A DNA stretch of 64,000 bases from Rhodobacteraceae bacterium SB2 (GTDB lineage: Bacteria > Pseudomonadota > Alphaproteobacteria > Rhodobacterales > Rhodobacteraceae), in contig LGRT01000004.1 in the NCBI GenBank assembly GCA_001642945.1, positions 248,001 through 312,000 on the forward strand. The letters are read 5' to 3'. Shown piece after piece: positions 30,853-40,416 of this stretch. The first letter of the stretch is position 1. Each line of letters begins with the position of its first letter. Below the pieces are notes generated by a model, which searched no databases, had not been told where the DNA came from, and saw only the letters and a list, made by a program, of their open reading frames with translations. The position numbers and the translations under genes were made by a program.

Positions 30853-31827
30853 TCATCCGCTACCAATCACAATTCCGATCCCAAACACCAAGGATCCGCC
30901 AAGCACAACTTGAAACGCCGCGCGAAAAAACGGCGTTTGCATATACCGGTTTTGAATCCAGGCAATCGCCCATAATTCGATAAACACAACGATAAAGGCG
31001 ATCAAATTCGCGGTCGAAATATCCACGATCAAATAGGGCAGCGCATGCCCCAACCCCCCGATCGTTGTCATCACGCCCGCGGCAAAACCACGTTTCAAAG
31101 GTGAGCCGCGGCCCGATAATGCCCCATCATCCGAGGCGGCTTCGGTAAACGCCATTGAAACCCCTGCGCCCAGCGCAGCCGCCAACCCCACCAAAAACGT
31201 GGTATGCGAGTTCTGGGTGGCAAAGGCCGTGGCAAAGATGGGCGCAAGCGTCGAAACAGATCCGTCCATTAAACCCGCCAAGCCTGGCTGTGCCCAAGTC
31301 AGTATGAACTGGCGCTTGGCTTGAAACCCTTCTTCTTGAGCTGCCCCTGAGGAGGTTAAATTTTGCGACAGACCTTCTGCGCGCGCTTTGTGGCGGGCTT
31401 CGCTGGCCGCCAAATCACCCAGCAATTTTCGGCTGGCAGCATCAGAGCTGCGCGCCGCTGCCTTTCGATAAAAATCCTCGGCCTTGCGCTCCATCGCTTC
31501 TGCTTCAGCGCGAATTTTTTCGATCCCCAAATTGGCAATAAGCCAAATCGGTTGACGGGCATAAAACCCAGCAACATGCTCGCGCCGGATCAGCGGAATA
31601 AACGCCCCAAACCGCGTTTCATGAAGCGCAATCAATTGCTGGCGATGGGCATCTTCTTCTTTGGCCATATCAGAAAACAAAGCCGCGCTATCCGGATACT
31701 CAGCCCGCAATTGCTGCGCAAAACCACTGTAAATTCGCGCATCATCTTCTTCAGAGGAAATTGCAAGCGCCAATATTTCCTGCTCTGATAAATCCGCGAA
31801 CCGACGCCTATGAACGAAAAACCGCAT
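30853..31827 (-). CDS. mbfA: Membrane-bound ferritin/VIT iron exporter, MbfA-like
   Basis: A 324-residue fusion of an N-terminal ferritin-like four-helix bundle (1-150) and a C-terminal VIT1/CCC1-type transporter (165-324). The ferritin part keeps metal-binding residues in SSEEDDARIYSGF (Glu26, Glu27) and KEEDAHRQQ (Glu57, Glu58, His61). Rhizobial MbfA exports iron and protects against iron and peroxide stress under Irr control. No ICE-type Irr box was obvious upstream. The ATG at 31827 has AAGGG upstream; a longer frame upstream lacks support. Confidence 0.9.
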   Translation of the reverse strand: MRFFVHRRRFADLSEQEILALAISSEEDDARIYSGFAQQLRAEYPDSAALFSDMAKEEDAHRQQLIALHETRFGAFIPLIRREHVAGFYARQPIWLIANLGIEKIRAEAEAMERKAEDFYRKAAARSSDAASRKLLGDLAASEARHKARAEGLSQNLTSSGAAQEEGFQAKRQFILTWAQPGLAGLMDGSVSTLAPIFATAFATQNSHTTFLVGLAAALGAGVSMAFTEAASDDGALSGRGSPLKRGFAAGVMTTIGGLGHALPYLIVDISTANLIAFIVVFIELWAIAWIQNRYMQTPFFRAAFQVVLGGSLVFGIGIVIGSG

Positions 31828-31953
31828 ATAATTTTTACCCTTACGGCCATCTTGATCCCGTAAACGGCGCGCTGTCAACGGCTGTTATACATCCAAAAAG
31901 GCGCCGCAAAGTACAAGAAAAGTATAAGATAATGTATCGCAGTTGCGGTTTTC

Positions 31954-32448
31954 TTACAAAGATCTGTGCAGGATCAGCGCATCCACATAGCCCTGCTTTG
32001 GATGTAAAAACGCCTGCGGAATCCGACCTATCGTTGCAAACCCATAGCGCTGCCAAATGGCCAACGCGCGCTGATTGCTGGCCAACACAAAATTGAACTG
32101 CATCGCCCGATACCCCTGCTGCTTGGCCTCAATCAGCGCATGTTCAAGCATGCAACGCGCAACCCCTTTTCCGCGCGCCGAGGGCGCCGTAATAAAGCCG
32201 CAATTGCAGATATGCGCACCGCCCCCCGGCTGGTTTGGGCGTATATAATAGGTTCCAACGGCTTGCCCATCAACGCGAAGTATAAAGGCGGTTTTCTCCG
32301 CGTCCATCCAATAGGTGATCGCAGCATCGCGATCGATCAATGGATCAACCGCATAGGTGTCGCCCGCGCTGAACACCGGCTGTAACAGCGCCCAAATTTG
32401 ATCGCAATCAGCGCGCGTTGCAGGGTGAACCGTCATTAAATCCATCAT
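31954..32448 (-). CDS. GNAT family N-acetyltransferase
   Basis: A 164-residue acetyltransferase with the acetyl-CoA loop SARGKGVARCMLEHAL (about 90-105) and the conserved C-terminal NQRALAIWQRYGFATIGRIP. It resembles the group that acetylates small amines or amino-acid derivatives, but the substrate is unknown. The ribosome site is weak; a start at 32433 (MTVHP) is possible. Confidence 0.87.
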   Translation of the reverse strand: MMDLMTVHPATRADCDQIWALLQPVFSAGDTYAVDPLIDRDAAITYWMDAEKTAFILRVDGQAVGTYYIRPNQPGGGAHICNCGFITAPSARGKGVARCMLEHALIEAKQQGYRAMQFNFVLASNQRALAIWQRYGFATIGRIPQAFLHPKQGYVDALILHRSL

Positions 32449-32592
32449 TCTAATGCATTATCTCTTGATTAGTTTGATTTTCGCGTCACCCCCAATACCA
32501 AACACAGCCAAAACAGCGTCATTTGCAACAAAGCATTCCAAGGCTGTCAGAACTCTGGCATCGGGGCAACACTCGCCGCCCTTAGCGAAAGC

Positions 32593-33705
32593 TTAAAACA
32601 CCACGACAGATCTTATACTTTCGCCTGAATGCATCAAATCAAAGGCTTTGTTGATATCCTCAAGATCTAAAACATGCGTGATCATCGGATCAATTTCCAC
32701 TTTGCCATCCATATACCAATCAACAATCTTAGGTACATCGGTACGCCCGCGTGCACCGCCAAAGGCAGTGCCACGCCAGACACGCCCCGTGACCAATTGG
32801 AAAGGCCGCGTTGAAATTTCAGCCCCCGCTGGCGCAACGCCAATGATGATGCTTTCTCCCCAACCCTTATGCGCGGCCTCTAAGGCTGTGCGCATCACTT
32901 GCACATTGCCAGTGGCATCAAACGTATAATCTGCGCCGCCTTTGGTCAGGGCCACAAGATGCGCCACCAAATCACCCTCAACCTCTGAAGGGTTGACGAA
33001 ATCGGTCATGCCAAACCGCGCTGCCATATCGCGCTTATCCGCGTTCAAATCAACGCCGACAATCTGATCTGCACCGGCCATGCGCAACCCTTGGATCACG
33101 TTCAGGCCAATGCCCCCCAAACCAAACACAATCGCCCTGCTGCCAATTTCAACCTTGGCAGTGTTCATCACCGCGCCAAGGCCCGTGGTGACCCCGCAGC
33201 CAATGTAACAAACTTTATCAAATGGCGCGTCCGGATTAATTTTGGCCAGCGCAATTTCCGGCAAGACCGTGTGGTTGGCAAAAGTAGAGCACCCCATATA
33301 ATGCAGTATCGGCGTGCCATCGAGCATAGAGAACCGGCTGGTGCCATCGGGCATCACTCCACGACCTTGGGTTTCGCGAATGGCCTGACACAGGTTGGTT
33401 TTTGGGTTCAGACAATATTCACAGGTTCGACATTCCGGCGTGTAAAGCGGGATCACATGATCCCCCGGCTTCAAACTGGTCACACCCGGGCCGCATTCCA
33501 AAACCACGCCGGCCCCTTCATGGCCTAAAATCGCAGGAAACATTCCCTCTGGATCTGCGCCTGACAGCGTAAACTCATCCGTATGGCAAATACCGGTTGC
33601 TTTTATCTCAACCAAAACCTCGCCCGCCTTCGGACCGTCAAGGTTTACCTCCATTACTTCCAGTGGTTGTCCCGCTGCAACTGCAACTGCTGCCCGTGTA
33701 CGCAT
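32593..33705 (-). CDS. frmA: S-(hydroxymethyl)glutathione dehydrogenase/class III alcohol dehydrogenase
   Basis: This enzyme oxidises S-hydroxymethylglutathione, the glutathione adduct of formaldehyde, with NAD. It is a 370-residue zinc alcohol dehydrogenase. Catalytic zinc ligands are Cys40 and His62, and the structural zinc cysteines are 92, 95, 98 and 106. [14 protein letters not shown] marks NAD binding, and [15 protein letters not shown] is a class III signature. I chose the ATG at 33705 (6 bases after GGGAGG); upstream ATG and longer frames are worse placed. It supports formaldehyde detoxification or one-carbon oxidation. Confidence 0.96.
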   Translation of the reverse strand: MRTRAAVAVAAGQPLEVMEVNLDGPKAGEVLVEIKATGICHTDEFTLSGADPEGMFPAILGHEGAGVVLECGPGVTSLKPGDHVIPLYTPECRTCEYCLNPKTNLCQAIRETQGRGVMPDGTSRFSMLDGTPILHYMGCSTFANHTVLPEIALAKINPDAPFDKVCYIGCGVTTGLGAVMNTAKVEIGSRAIVFGLGGIGLNVIQGLRMAGADQIVGVDLNADKRDMAARFGMTDFVNPSEVEGDLVAHLVALTKGGADYTFDATGNVQVMRTALEAAHKGWGESIIIGVAPAGAEISTRPFQLVTGRVWRGTAFGGARGRTDVPKIVDWYMDGKVEIDPMITHVLDLEDINKAFDLMHSGESIRSVVVF

Positions 33706-33810
33706 GATCATCCTCCCAATTTTTTGAAAACGATGCCGTATTTTCAAGCAAACTGCAACGCATTATTCAGGCGTATTGATACCGTCTTCAAACCTGTGAA
33801 AGGCCTGCTT

Positions 33811-34254
33811 TTAATCAGTTTTATAGGATTTATGGCACGCCATACATCCACCGCCTATAGCCCGCATACCGCCCCTTAAGGCTGCCAAATCTGACACGTC
33901 AAGCACCTCAATAGCCGCCTCAAAAGCGGTAGATTTGACAACAAAATCATCCCAATTCTTCCAAATAGCTGGCGCGGCTTGTGACAATGGATCTGTTTCA
34001 TTCGCCTGAAACTTATCTACAACAGCCTGAGAGGCTTTTAACAAACGTGCCTTGGCCGCTTGCGCATCCTGCGCATCAAACGCCACAGCGCCTTTTGCCA
34101 TCTGCCCAATTTGGCCAAAGGATGTTTTGACCTCTTGCATCAAAATCATCCGAGCTTTCACCGCAGGGTTTTTAACCCCCTCATGCGCAAATGCAGGGGT
34201 GAGGCCCACGCCGATGGCCGCTAGGAAAGAAAACAAACGGATACGTGATTTCAT
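33811..34254 (-). CDS. Cytochrome c' (cytochrome c556 type)
   Basis: A 147-residue periplasmic cytochrome with a signal peptide (cleavage near AFA-HEG, residues 21-24), a four-helix bundle and the heme motif CMACH (137-141) near the C-terminus, which is the hallmark of class II cytochromes c'. These bind NO or carry electrons. Its gene is immediately upstream of frmA on the same strand, so a link to formaldehyde or nitrosoglutathione handling is possible but not shown. AAGGA precedes the ATG by 7 bases. Confidence 0.92.
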   Translation of the reverse strand: MKSRIRLFSFLAAIGVGLTPAFAHEGVKNPAVKARMILMQEVKTSFGQIGQMAKGAVAFDAQDAQAAKARLLKASQAVVDKFQANETDPLSQAAPAIWKNWDDFVVKSTAFEAAIEVLDVSDLAALRGGMRAIGGGCMACHKSYKTD

Positions 34255-34386
34255 GATGAATTCCTTATAAATAGAAAATCTTGTTATTTTTTAGATAGAA
34301 CCAAACTGGAAAAAATAAACCCTCAGTATGATTTTATAAAAATGCCACGAAGACAGACTCGACTCATCCCACAGATCTCCGATATA

Positions 34387-34401
34387 GAACAAAAAGTGAA
34401 C
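34387..34401 (+). promoter_or_regulatory. LexA-type SOS box before imuB
   Basis: GAAC-AAAAAGT-GAAC is an exact match to the alphaproteobacterial LexA operator, a direct repeat GAAC-N7-GAAC (the reverse complement of GTTC-N7-GTTC). It ends 20 bases before the imuB ATG, where LexA would block transcription until DNA damage. Confidence 0.88.
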
Positions 34402-34421
34402 AAAGTTAATGTACCCGTCCT

Positions 34422-36083
34422 ATGACACAGCGCCGTTTCTTATCCCTTTGGTTTCCCAGATTGGGGGCCGAGCGTTTCTTACGCTTAGAAAATGATCTGG
34501 CTGATTTACCCTTTGCGATCCTGCAAGAGAGCGGGCAGGCACAGCGGCTCTCTTCGCTTTCACGCAGTGCAAGCCTCGCTGGATTACACCCTGGTCAATC
34601 TTTGCGCGATGCCCAAGCACTCTGCCCCAAACTGATCACCCGCATGCGCAACCTACCCGGTGAACGCCAATTTTTATTGGCTTTATGCCGCTGGGCGGAA
34701 AAATTTAGCCCTTGGGTCACCACCGCTGCCGATGATGGCCTCTGCATGGATATCACAGGCTGCGCGCATCTTTTTGGCGGCGAGGTTGGTTTTATAAACC
34801 AAATTGCAAGCGAGTGCGAAGATTTTCAGCTGAGTACCCGCCTTGGTTTGGCCGATACAATCGGCGCGGCTTGGTCTTTGGCGCATTATCACCCAAGCCA
34901 TAATCAATCAGATCGTAATGTGGATGCCCTCACTCAAGAGGCCAGAGCCACGCGCGTAAAATTATCCAAGCAGCGCTTTTCACAGCCACGAACGCAGGCG
35001 CAAGCGCTGGTGCCAACAGGCAATCCACAACCAAAAGCGCAAATCGCCCCTCTTGGGGGCAGCCATAGCGCCTTAGCGGCCTTACCTGTGGCCGCGCTGC
35101 GCCTAGAAAGCTCTACAATCCATAATCTGCACCGCGTGGGTTTGCGCCAAATCGGTGATCTAAGCGGGCAACCCCGCGCCGCTTTGGCGCGCCGCTTTGG
35201 CAAAGAACTTATGCTGCGATTGGATCAAGCTTTAGGGCGCGTTCCTGAACCCTTATCCGCCCAGCGCAAACCACCCCATTTTGGCGTGCGCATGAGCTTA
35301 CCAGAGCCGATTGGCCTGGCTGAAGATTTACGCGCCGCCTTAGATCGCCTTTTACCGCGGCTTTGCGACAAACTACGCGCCGCTGGACAAGGCGCACGGC
35401 AAATTGACTTACAAGTATTTCAAACCGATCAAACTCTTTCTTATATTCGGGTTCAATTGGCACAAGCGGGCCATACAATCGAGCGTATCCGCCCGCTTCT
35501 TCTGCTTAAACTTGAGACGATTGATATGGGGTTTGGCATTGATATGTTACGGCTTGAGGCCAGCCAAACCGAACCCATCACGCTCCGCACCACCCCAGCG
35601 CCCCTACAACAGACGCATCACAGCGCCACGCCCACGGGGGCTGACACCGATCTCAACGATCTGATTGGGCGACTGGGAACGCGGATCGGCTTAGATCACG
35701 TAACCCGCCTGCATCCTGCAGAAAGCCATATTGCCGAGAAAACAGCTGTGGTCTTTGCCGCAGCTTGGTCAAAACCAGCGCCGGATTGGCCGAGGCCGGA
35801 TCGCCCAAGGCCAAAACTGTTATGGCCACCAGAACCGATAAGCGCCAAACAAATACCCGATGTGCCACCACGCTTTCGCTGGCGAAACCGGGTTTTAACC
35901 ACAGCGACGCAACAGGGACCGGAACGGATTGCGCCAGAATGGTGGCTGGATGATCCAAATTGGCGCAGTGGCGTGCGAGATTACTGGCGTATCAACTGCG
36001 CAGAGGGCGATCAGCTCTGGGTATTTTTTGCCCATGGTGGCGCCCGCAATGCAGGGTGGTATTGCCAAGGCAGCTTTACGTAA
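34422..36083 (+). CDS. imuB: ImuB, Y-family polymerase-like protein of the mutasome
   Basis: ImuB is a Y-family polymerase relative without polymerase activity that bridges ImuA, the DnaE2 polymerase and the sliding clamp in SOS mutagenesis. The 553-residue product has an N-terminal Y-family domain (MTQRRFLSLWFPRLG, LFGGEVGF), a little-finger region and the typical C-terminus (GPERIAPEWWLDDP, SGVRDYWR). A LexA box lies 20 bases upstream. Usually imuA-imuB-dnaE2 form one operon; here imuA is not upstream (cytochrome c' gene, opposite strand) and dnaE2 is not downstream, so the gene stands alone in this window. Confidence 0.9.
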   Translation: MTQRRFLSLWFPRLGAERFLRLENDLADLPFAILQESGQAQRLSSLSRSASLAGLHPGQSLRDAQALCPKLITRMRNLPGERQFLLALCRWAEKFSPWVTTAADDGLCMDITGCAHLFGGEVGFINQIASECEDFQLSTRLGLADTIGAAWSLAHYHPSHNQSDRNVDALTQEARATRVKLSKQRFSQPRTQAQALVPTGNPQPKAQIAPLGGSHSALAALPVAALRLESSTIHNLHRVGLRQIGDLSGQPRAALARRFGKELMLRLDQALGRVPEPLSAQRKPPHFGVRMSLPEPIGLAEDLRAALDRLLPRLCDKLRAAGQGARQIDLQVFQTDQTLSYIRVQLAQAGHTIERIRPLLLLKLETIDMGFGIDMLRLEASQTEPITLRTTPAPLQQTHHSATPTGADTDLNDLIGRLGTRIGLDHVTRLHPAESHIAEKTAVVFAAAWSKPAPDWPRPDRPRPKLLWPPEPISAKQIPDVPPRFRWRNRVLTTATQQGPERIAPEWWLDDPNWRSGVRDYWRINCAEGDQLWVFFAHGGARNAGWYCQGSFT

Positions 36084-36211
36084 ATCGCGTTAAATCTCAG
36101 GGATGAAAATATGAACGTAGTGGCACCAGATAGGTGGCTATACCTTAAAGTTTCTGTATTTTACGAAGAAAAAAGCGCAAAACACACCAGCTCACACCCG
36201 GCTCGCCCTTC

Positions 36212-37033
36212 TTATGATAAAGGCATTTGCCGATTCACATCCTTATAAAGCAAATACCGAAACTGACCTGGCCCCCCAGCATAACAGGCCTGTGGGCAAA
36301 ACGCGCGCAGCCACAGAAAATCACCTGCCTCTACTTCCACCCAATCCTGATTCAAGCGGTATACGCCTTTGCCTTCTAAAACGTATAGCCCATGCTCCAT
36401 GACATGGGTTTCGGCAAACGGGATCACCGCGCCTGCCTGCAACGTGACAATATTGACATGCATATCATGACGCATATCCGCCGGGTCAACAAACCGCGTG
36501 GTGGCCCAAGCGCCATCCGTCCCGGGCATTTCTATCGGCGCAAAATCTGCCTCATTACAGACAAACGCCTCTGGCGCCTCTACCCCCTCGACAGCTTGAT
36601 AGGTTTTTCTGATCCAGTGAAAAACCGCCGCCTCTGCTTCCGCATTTACCAACGACCATTCAGAGCCTGCTGGAATATAAGCGTAACCGCCCGGAGACAA
36701 AACATGCGTATCGCCAGATAGGTTCAAGGTGATGCTGCCCGATACAATGAAAAGCACCGCCTGAGCACTGGCATCCGTTTCCGGCCGCTCGCTGCCACCC
36801 CCGGGGATTAACTCAACAATCGATTGGCTGAATGTTTCGGCAAACCCAGAAAGAGGCCGCGCCAAAACCCACATCCGCATACCCGTCCAAAAGGGTAGAA
36901 AACTGGTGACAATATCGCTGTTGGTTCCGCCAGGGATCACGGCATAAGCCTCGTTAAAAACGGCGCGTCCAGTGATCAACTGGCTTTGAGGCGCAAGCCC
37001 ACCTAAAGGTTTATAATATGAGGGAGATGCCAT
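36212..37033 (-). CDS. allE: (S)-ureidoglycine aminohydrolase
   Basis: A 273-residue double-cupin protein of the ureidoglycine aminohydrolase (UGHY/AllE) family, which releases ammonia from (S)-ureidoglycine in purine breakdown after allantoate. Motifs include the first cupin LFIVSGSITLNLSG and the second ETHVMEHGLYVLEGKGVY with metal-binding His and Glu residues. AAGGAATAAAA precedes the ATG. No allantoinase or other ureide gene lies beside it, so it is a single-gene piece of the pathway here. Confidence 0.88.
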   Translation of the reverse strand: MASPSYYKPLGGLAPQSQLITGRAVFNEAYAVIPGGTNSDIVTSFLPFWTGMRMWVLARPLSGFAETFSQSIVELIPGGGSERPETDASAQAVLFIVSGSITLNLSGDTHVLSPGGYAYIPAGSEWSLVNAEAEAAVFHWIRKTYQAVEGVEAPEAFVCNEADFAPIEMPGTDGAWATTRFVDPADMRHDMHVNIVTLQAGAVIPFAETHVMEHGLYVLEGKGVYRLNQDWVEVEAGDFLWLRAFCPQACYAGGPGQFRYLLYKDVNRQMPLS

Positions 37034-37270
37034 TTTTATTCCTTATACGCGCTGCAATTAGGCCTGAAAACCATTGTAAATCATCAACTGTTTAACCCAG
37101 AGCCTACCGCAATATCCAGCCTGTTTCACGCAGTGATCCACGGCTTTTTATGGTGATATGCTTCGAAATCACAACGTATTCTGACGCAAGACGGCAAATT
37201 TCAATCACATAATCACGCGCGGCAATCGCAGACCACCGCTTATATAGCGTGCATTTGAGCCCTGTATCGG

Positions 37271-38572
37271 TTAAAGATCTTCCGGTTCACCGACAATGAA
37301 CATGCGCAATAATTCGGGGCGAAACAACTCTTTGGCAACACGGTTTGCCTGCTTTAACGTCACCGCCATCACCTTTTTATTTCGGTTTTTCAAATAGCTT
37401 GGTTGCAACCCCTGTTGCTGCATGCCAACCAAAATTTGAGCGATCTGCGCATTGCCATCAAAGCGCAACGGATAGGCGCCAGTGAGGTAGGTCTGCGCCA
37501 ATTGTAACTCTGCTTCAGTAATACCATCACGGGCGATTTCATCCCATTCTTCGCGCAAGATATCCACTGCTTCAGCCATGCGGTCATTCGCAGACGCAAA
37601 CTGGCCCAGCAATAAATCTGCATAGTTCCGAGATGCCAAATACGTGGACACCCCATAGGTTAATCCGCGCTCTTCGCGCAACGCCTGCATCAAACGGCTT
37701 TCAAACCCGCTGCCGCCAAAGATGTGGTTTAGAATGTAAGCCGCAAAAAAATCAGGGTGATCGCGATCGAGGCCCAGATGCCCAAACAGCGCAACCGATT
37801 GTGGGGTTGGGAAGGGAACAATTTCAACACCCGTTGCCAGCGCAAGCTCGGCAGCTTTTGGCAAAGGCCAAGCGCTTTGGGCCGGTATATCTTTAAGCAG
37901 CGCATCCAGCAGCAGGCCCAGATCCTCTGCGCCAATATCCCCAACAGCAGAAATGCGGATCCGATCCAGCACAAGCGCATTTTGATGCGCCTGCACGATG
38001 TGATCGCGGGTAAGCGCCTCTACGGTGCTGATGCGCCCGCTTAAATCGCTTCCATAAGGGTGCGAAAGCCCAAAGGCCTCTTGATTAAACGCTGCCCGCG
38101 CGATTTCAGCCGGGTCTTTGGCATCAGATTTCAACCCCGCAATAATCTGCGCCCGCACCCGCTCTATCGCATCTACATCGAACCGTGGCTCCAGCAATGT
38201 TTGCCGCAAAAGACCCACAGATTGATCTTGGCTTTCAGTTAGAAACCGCGCCGAAATCGAAACTGAATCGGGATAGGTTTGATAGGAAAAAGAGGCGGCT
38301 AGGCTTTCCTTTTCTTTGGTGAAAGCCTGCGCATCCATCTTGGCGGCGCCTTCTTCAAGCAACGCCATCATAAGATTGACGCCCCCACGCTGTTCAGCAG
38401 GCTCAATAGATGCCCCACCATCAAACAACAATTCAAGCGCAACAAAAGGGATACCGCGCTCTTCCACCAACCATGCTTTATGGCCATTTGGTGAGGTGAC
38501 CACCTGAATATCCGTTGCCGCCTGACAAAAACTGGCAAAGCCTGCGATCAAAAACCCGAGAACAAATCTCAT
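37271..38572 (-). CDS. M16 family zinc-peptidase-like subunit without HxxEH (non-catalytic)
   Basis: A 433-residue M16 (insulinase/mitochondrial processing peptidase) family protein with signal peptide. The position of the zinc motif HxxEH reads NLMMALLEEG, so zinc binding is lost. The substrate-gripping Arg-Tyr pair near the C-terminal half (REERGLTYGVST) is kept. This is the typical non-catalytic partner in a two-subunit M16 protease. It overlaps the catalytic paralogue by four bases (ATGA), implying an equimolar complex in the periplasm. Confidence 0.9.
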   Translation of the reverse strand: MRFVLGFLIAGFASFCQAATDIQVVTSPNGHKAWLVEERGIPFVALELLFDGGASIEPAEQRGGVNLMMALLEEGAAKMDAQAFTKEKESLAASFSYQTYPDSVSISARFLTESQDQSVGLLRQTLLEPRFDVDAIERVRAQIIAGLKSDAKDPAEIARAAFNQEAFGLSHPYGSDLSGRISTVEALTRDHIVQAHQNALVLDRIRISAVGDIGAEDLGLLLDALLKDIPAQSAWPLPKAAELALATGVEIVPFPTPQSVALFGHLGLDRDHPDFFAAYILNHIFGGSGFESRLMQALREERGLTYGVSTYLASRNYADLLLGQFASANDRMAEAVDILREEWDEIARDGITEAELQLAQTYLTGAYPLRFDGNAQIAQILVGMQQQGLQPSYLKNRNKKVMAVTLKQANRVAKELFRPELLRMFIVGEPEDL

Positions 38573-39912
38573 TGCATGGTCTCCTCAGCTTTTATCAACC
38601 ACCCTGTGACAGATTTGCGCTTGTCAAACACCTTACGCGCAGCTGCTAAGATTTCTTCTGGCTGAATCGATTGAACGATGTCAGGCCAAGCGCGGATATC
38701 TTCAAGCGTTAAACCGGATGTTAAGGCCCGGCCATAGGCATTAGCCAAGCCTTGCACGCTGTCTTGAGCGTAAATTTCTGCGGCGCGAAATTGTTTTTTC
38801 AAGCGTTCTAATTGTTCTATATCGATGCCCTGATCGATAAAATCGGCAACCGCTTTGTCCAAAGCGGCTTCAGCCTCTTCCAGACCAACCCCCTCAGAGG
38901 GTACGATCACCAACCCAAAAGTGGTTTGATCCAAAGAAGTACCGCCATAAAATGCGCTGGTATAGACGGCAGTTTGGGTTTCAAATTGCAGCTTTTGACT
39001 AAACCAAGATGTTTGGCCACCACCCAGAAGATCGCTTAACAGTTTAAGCGCCGCCGCAGAGCGTTGTGCACCGCTGTTACGTTCTGGCGCGAGATAGGTT
39101 CGAATTACATAAGGCTGTGCCACCCTCTGATCGTAAAACACCAAGCGCCGCGCGGCCGTTTGAGGGGGTTCTTTCACCCTCTGGCGGTTTTGCAAATCGG
39201 GGTTTGGCGCAATTTTGCCATAAGTGTCTTGCGCAAGCTGTTTCACGCGAGCTGGGTCTACATCGCCTGCCAAAATTAAAACGGCATTGTTGGGCGCATA
39301 GAACTGCCGATAATAGCGCAGCGCGTCTTGCAGGCCCAGACGTTCCATTTCATGCCGCCAGCCAATGATCGGCCTGCCATAGGGATGCTGCAGATATTGG
39401 GCTGCCATCCGCTGCTCGGAAAACAAAGCGCCGGGGCTGCTTTCAGTGCGCTGATTCCGCTCTTCAATAATCACATCACGCTCGGTAACGATATCGGCTT
39501 CATCAAGTTGCAAATTAACCATGCGATCTGCCTCTAGCTGCATCATAAGCGGCAAACGATCACTGGCCACGCGTTGAAAATAAGCGGTATAATCGGCGCT
39601 GGTAAACGCATTGTCACTGCCACCATTTTCCGCAACGATCCGCGAAAACTCTCCCGAGGCCAAAAGTTTGGTTTTTTTAAACAAGAGATGTTCGAGAAAA
39701 TGCGCCACGCCGGATGAGCCTGGAATCTCATCGGCAGAGCCGGCGCGATACCACAGCATATGCACCACCACCGGCGCGCGATGATCCTCGATCACCACAA
39801 CATCTAAACCGTTTTCCAGCCTGAAATTGCTAATCTTTTTGGCCTCAGCGCCCCCCGCCAACGGCGCCAACACGCATAATAGAGCGAACCAGCCGCGCCT
39901 GAAGTGAGACAT
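38569..39912 (-). CDS. M16 family metalloprotease, catalytic subunit
   Basis: A 447-residue M16 peptidase with signal peptide and an intact inverted zinc motif HFLEH (71-75), followed by the downstream Glu region ENGGSDNAFTSADYTAYF. It should be the active partner of the paralogue encoded just downstream. The start is ATG at 39912 with GGAG 6 bases upstream; GTG at 39915 is immediately before. M16-M16 pairs next to DUF3035, lspA and purH are a conserved Rhodobacteraceae neighbourhood. Confidence 0.93.
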   Translation of the reverse strand: MSHFRRGWFALLCVLAPLAGGAEAKKISNFRLENGLDVVVIEDHRAPVVVHMLWYRAGSADEIPGSSGVAHFLEHLLFKKTKLLASGEFSRIVAENGGSDNAFTSADYTAYFQRVASDRLPLMMQLEADRMVNLQLDEADIVTERDVIIEERNQRTESSPGALFSEQRMAAQYLQHPYGRPIIGWRHEMERLGLQDALRYYRQFYAPNNAVLILAGDVDPARVKQLAQDTYGKIAPNPDLQNRQRVKEPPQTAARRLVFYDQRVAQPYVIRTYLAPERNSGAQRSAAALKLLSDLLGGGQTSWFSQKLQFETQTAVYTSAFYGGTSLDQTTFGLVIVPSEGVGLEEAEAALDKAVADFIDQGIDIEQLERLKKQFRAAEIYAQDSVQGLANAYGRALTSGLTLEDIRAWPDIVQSIQPEEILAAARKVFDKRKSVTGWLIKAEETMQ

Positions 39913-40014
39913 CACTTTCTCCTAATCTTTGTGGAAAAGATAAGCGTCAGGTTGCAATAAGCAAGGCAGAACACAATGTTTTGACATCAAAACAGAGCCT
40001 ATGTCTGAGCCAGC

Positions 40015-40395
40015 TTAATTCGAGCTCAACCTGTCATTTATCCGCTGCTCCATATCTTTAAGACCTGCGTTCAAAGCATCCATCATTTCAGATATTGGGC
40101 GCGGCTCGCCTGGTTTATACGTCTTGGCTTCGGCTTCTGGCTCTTGCGCTGCAGCTTCGACAGCAGGGCGCGGCTCTGGATCACCTAGATTGGTTCCCCC
40201 TGGGGTGGGCTCTGGCAGCGCATCCAAATTGCTGGGTTGCTCAAGGGGTTTGTTCAGCGCCAAACCTGCCTCTATCGGTTCAATACTGACCGTTCCGTAT
40301 TGATCAGATATCGAACCGCCCGAGCTACAGCCCATCAGAGCGAAACCAATCACACCCGCAACACCCGCTATCCGAAACATTTCCATCACCTTCAT
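40015..40395 (-). CDS. DUF3035 lipoprotein (BamF-like)
   Basis: A 126-residue lipoprotein with signal peptide and lipobox LMGCSSGG. The mature part carries LALNKPLEQPSNLDALPEPT, the signature of DUF3035, whose members have been described as BamF, an alphaproteobacterial subunit of the outer-membrane beta-barrel assembly machine; I recall this link but cannot verify it here. It lies between lspA and the M16 pair, consistent with envelope work. Confidence 0.78.
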   Translation of the reverse strand: MKVMEMFRIAGVAGVIGFALMGCSSGGSISDQYGTVSIEPIEAGLALNKPLEQPSNLDALPEPTPGGTNLGDPEPRPAVEAAAQEPEAEAKTYKPGEPRPISEMMDALNAGLKDMEQRINDRLSSN

Positions 40396-40416
40396 CTAAT
40401 CCACCACTTTTTTCTT

